In this document: positions 24,087 to 25,273 of the stretch, in pieces
How the letters are laid out: each line of letters begins with the position of its first letter
How positions within the stretch are numbered: the stretch's first letter is position 1
From: JAQIBY01 sp034658655
GTDB lineage: Bacteria > Bacteroidota > Bacteroidia > Bacteroidales > ML635J-15
NCBI GenBank assembly: GCA_034658655.1
Contig: JAYEFQ010000013.1
Coordinates: forward strand, 1-25,273
DNA length: 25,273 bases
Reading direction: 5' to 3'
Position numbers and translations under genes: made by a program
The notes under the pieces: model-generated
Told to the model about the DNA's origin: nothing
The model's database searches: none
The model's input: only the letters and a program-made list of their open reading frames with translations

Positions 24087-24126
24087 TCGCCCCCAATGTT
24101 TTATGACCGCGTATTGGCAGTAGTAA

Positions 24127-25104
24127 TTATTGTTCTACTATCTCAACTCGTCTGTTTTTTGCTTTTCCTTTATCGATTGAATTAGAAATCTTTGGAGATA
24201 AATTTGCTATTCCATAAGCCTGTAATTGATTTTTATCAACACTATATTTAACAATTAATACATCCATTACAGCTTTTGCTCTATTTTCAGATAAAGTCAT
24301 ATTAGCTTGAAAATTTCCCACATTGTCTGTATGTCCTACTATAAAAAACCTTTTATTTTTGTGATTTTTCAAATACTCAGCAATATTTTTTAAAGCAGGA
24401 ATAGATTTTTCTGTGATAGCAGCCTTGCCTGTTTTAAAAAAAATACCATCTAACGCCAAATGCCCCTCGTTATCAATTTTTTCAGTTAACTGTTTTGTAG
24501 TAACCAACCCTAAATCAGGATTTTTAACTTTTATAATATCTTGATTTATCATTGTAAAATTATCTTTCTCAATAATGTAAATCATAGCATAGTAAGATGT
24601 GTCGTTATCTTCAATTTTTGTAGCAATATAGGCATAATCATCACCTCGAAAACCATATTTTCCTCCGAATTTATCCCCCAATCTTAATCCTTCTCCAAAC
24701 ATCGTATATTGCCATTCATAACTTGAATTTCCAAGCTCATTAGCGCTATTACCACTAAATAGTATTTCCCAATCAGATTTTCTTAAGGCTGATAAATAAT
24801 TCATATAAACAAAAGCTGCATTGTTTTCTTTATCTGTTGTATATTGAATTCTATTTACTTCCCCTTCTAATATTAACTTTTTTTTCCAATCATTTTGCCC
24901 TTCAACTTTTATAACTTTTGAAATAGGTAAAATATAAGTATCCCATTTAACAGAATTATAATAAGCAATAAAAGAATTATCAAATCTTGAAATCAAAGAA
25001 TTGTCTTTTGCCCCTTTAACATCTTTCGTTTCTTGTGCAAAAAGATTTGTTGAAATCATCAATGCAACTGTTGCTAAAATTAATGTTGTTGTTGTTTTTT
25101 TCAT
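24127..25104 (-). CDS. DUF4892-type protein with C-terminal OmpA domain
   Basis: This 325-residue protein has a signal peptide (ending NLFAQ near residue 24). An N-terminal domain of about 190 residues resembles DUF4892 (D-x-x-G-A-K-D-x-x-L-I-S-R-F). The C-terminal OmpA-like peptidoglycan-binding domain (about 218-325) carries FFKTGKAAI, FFIVGHTDNVG, LSENRAKAVMDVL and AKNRRVEIV, with the TDN and NRR residues that contact peptidoglycan. It is probably periplasmic or outer-membrane attached. Unusually for Bacteroidota, an AAGGAG ribosome site (25118-25113) lies eight bases before the ATG. Confidence 0.85.
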   Translation of the reverse strand: MKKTTTTLILATVALMISTNLFAQETKDVKGAKDNSLISRFDNSFIAYYNSVKWDTYILPISKVIKVEGQNDWKKKLILEGEVNRIQYTTDKENNAAFVYMNYLSALRKSDWEILFSGNSANELGNSSYEWQYTMFGEGLRLGDKFGGKYGFRGDDYAYIATKIEDNDTSYYAMIYIIEKDNFTMINQDIIKVKNPDLGLVTTKQLTEKIDNEGHLALDGIFFKTGKAAITEKSIPALKNIAEYLKNHKNKRFFIVGHTDNVGNFQANMTLSENRAKAVMDVLIVKYSVDKNQLQAYGIANLSPKISNSIDKGKAKNRRVEIVEQ

Positions 25105-25140
25105 TTTTAAATCTCCTTACATTAAGTTAATATTCTTTAT

Positions 25141-25168
25141 TTTAGTGGTTCTACTGCAAATTTAGTGG
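25141..25168 (-). promoter_or_regulatory. Direct repeats upstream of the OmpA-domain gene
   Basis: TTTAGTGG occurs at 25141-25148 and again at 25161-25168, 20 bp apart, or about two helical turns. They lie 37-64 bases upstream of the ATG at 25104 and could bind a dimeric regulator. The remaining 105 bases to the window end show no gene I can support. Confidence 0.25.
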
Positions 25169-25273
25169 AAATTTTTAATTTTGGGGTATAAATTTCACAA
25201 AAGATTTTTTCAATTTATTGATAGATTTTGGTGATGAATGGGTCGTTACCAATATAGAGAGCAATCATAAGGA

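Overview
The window looks like chromosomal DNA of a low-GC member of the Bacteroidota. The evidence is a secreted protein with a C-terminal type IX secretion (T9SS) sorting domain, an AraC-type regulator fused to a seven-helix membrane sensor, the gene order purH-mreB-mreC-mreD-mrdA-rodA typical of the phylum, promoters of the Bacteroidota form (TTTG or TTG, about 19 bp, then TAnnTTTG), and few Shine-Dalgarno sites. I cannot place it below phylum with confidence.

Layout. 1-136: left edge with a GC-richer fragment I cannot name. 137-2585: a membrane AraC regulator (-) diverging from a T9SS cargo protein (+), with a 125-bp MITE-like element between them. 2586-2905: a terminator, a REP-like palindromic repeat and a long hairpin. 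2906-4576: formate-tetrahydrofolate ligase (-). 4680-4845: a second MITE-like element whose flanking TTA supplies the rodA stop codon. 4843-11957: the purine and cell-shape operon purH-mreBCD-mrdA-rodA (-) behind a clear promoter. 12139-14922: two secreted proteins of unknown function, then folC (+). 14939-16222: an unusual tRNA region. It has two 117-bp tandem units holding truncated tRNA-Val copies, an intact tRNA-Val(TAC), a terminator, a small GIY-YIG nuclease gene, a third broken tRNA, a second copy of the tRNA-tail/terminator/nuclease unit, and tRNA-Ser(CGA). 16322-17511: an outer-membrane protein and an unknown protein (+). 17625-17692: a long palindrome. 17891-22066: a probable four-gene run on the minus strand, gpmI, a DUF3109 protein, an outer-membrane protein and an M20 dipeptidase. 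22188-23594: a PBP4-type D,D-carboxypeptidase (+). 23605-24086: a decayed ParD/ParE toxin-antitoxin pair (-). 24127-25104: a DUF4892-OmpA type protein (-).

Functional links. Fhs makes 10-formyl-tetrahydrofolate, PurH consumes it in the last steps of IMP synthesis, and FolC polyglutamylates the folate. MreBCD, PBP2 and RodA form the elongasome, and the PBP4-type enzyme trims the same cell wall.

The most interesting part is the tRNA-Val/GIY-YIG region. A unit made of the tRNA 3' end, its terminator and a nuclease gene is present twice, nearly identical. The edge of this unit and the breakpoints of two truncated tRNAs all fall in or beside the T-loop. This suggests a small nuclease-bearing element that breaks and rebuilds tRNA genes at the T-loop. 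That model is inference.
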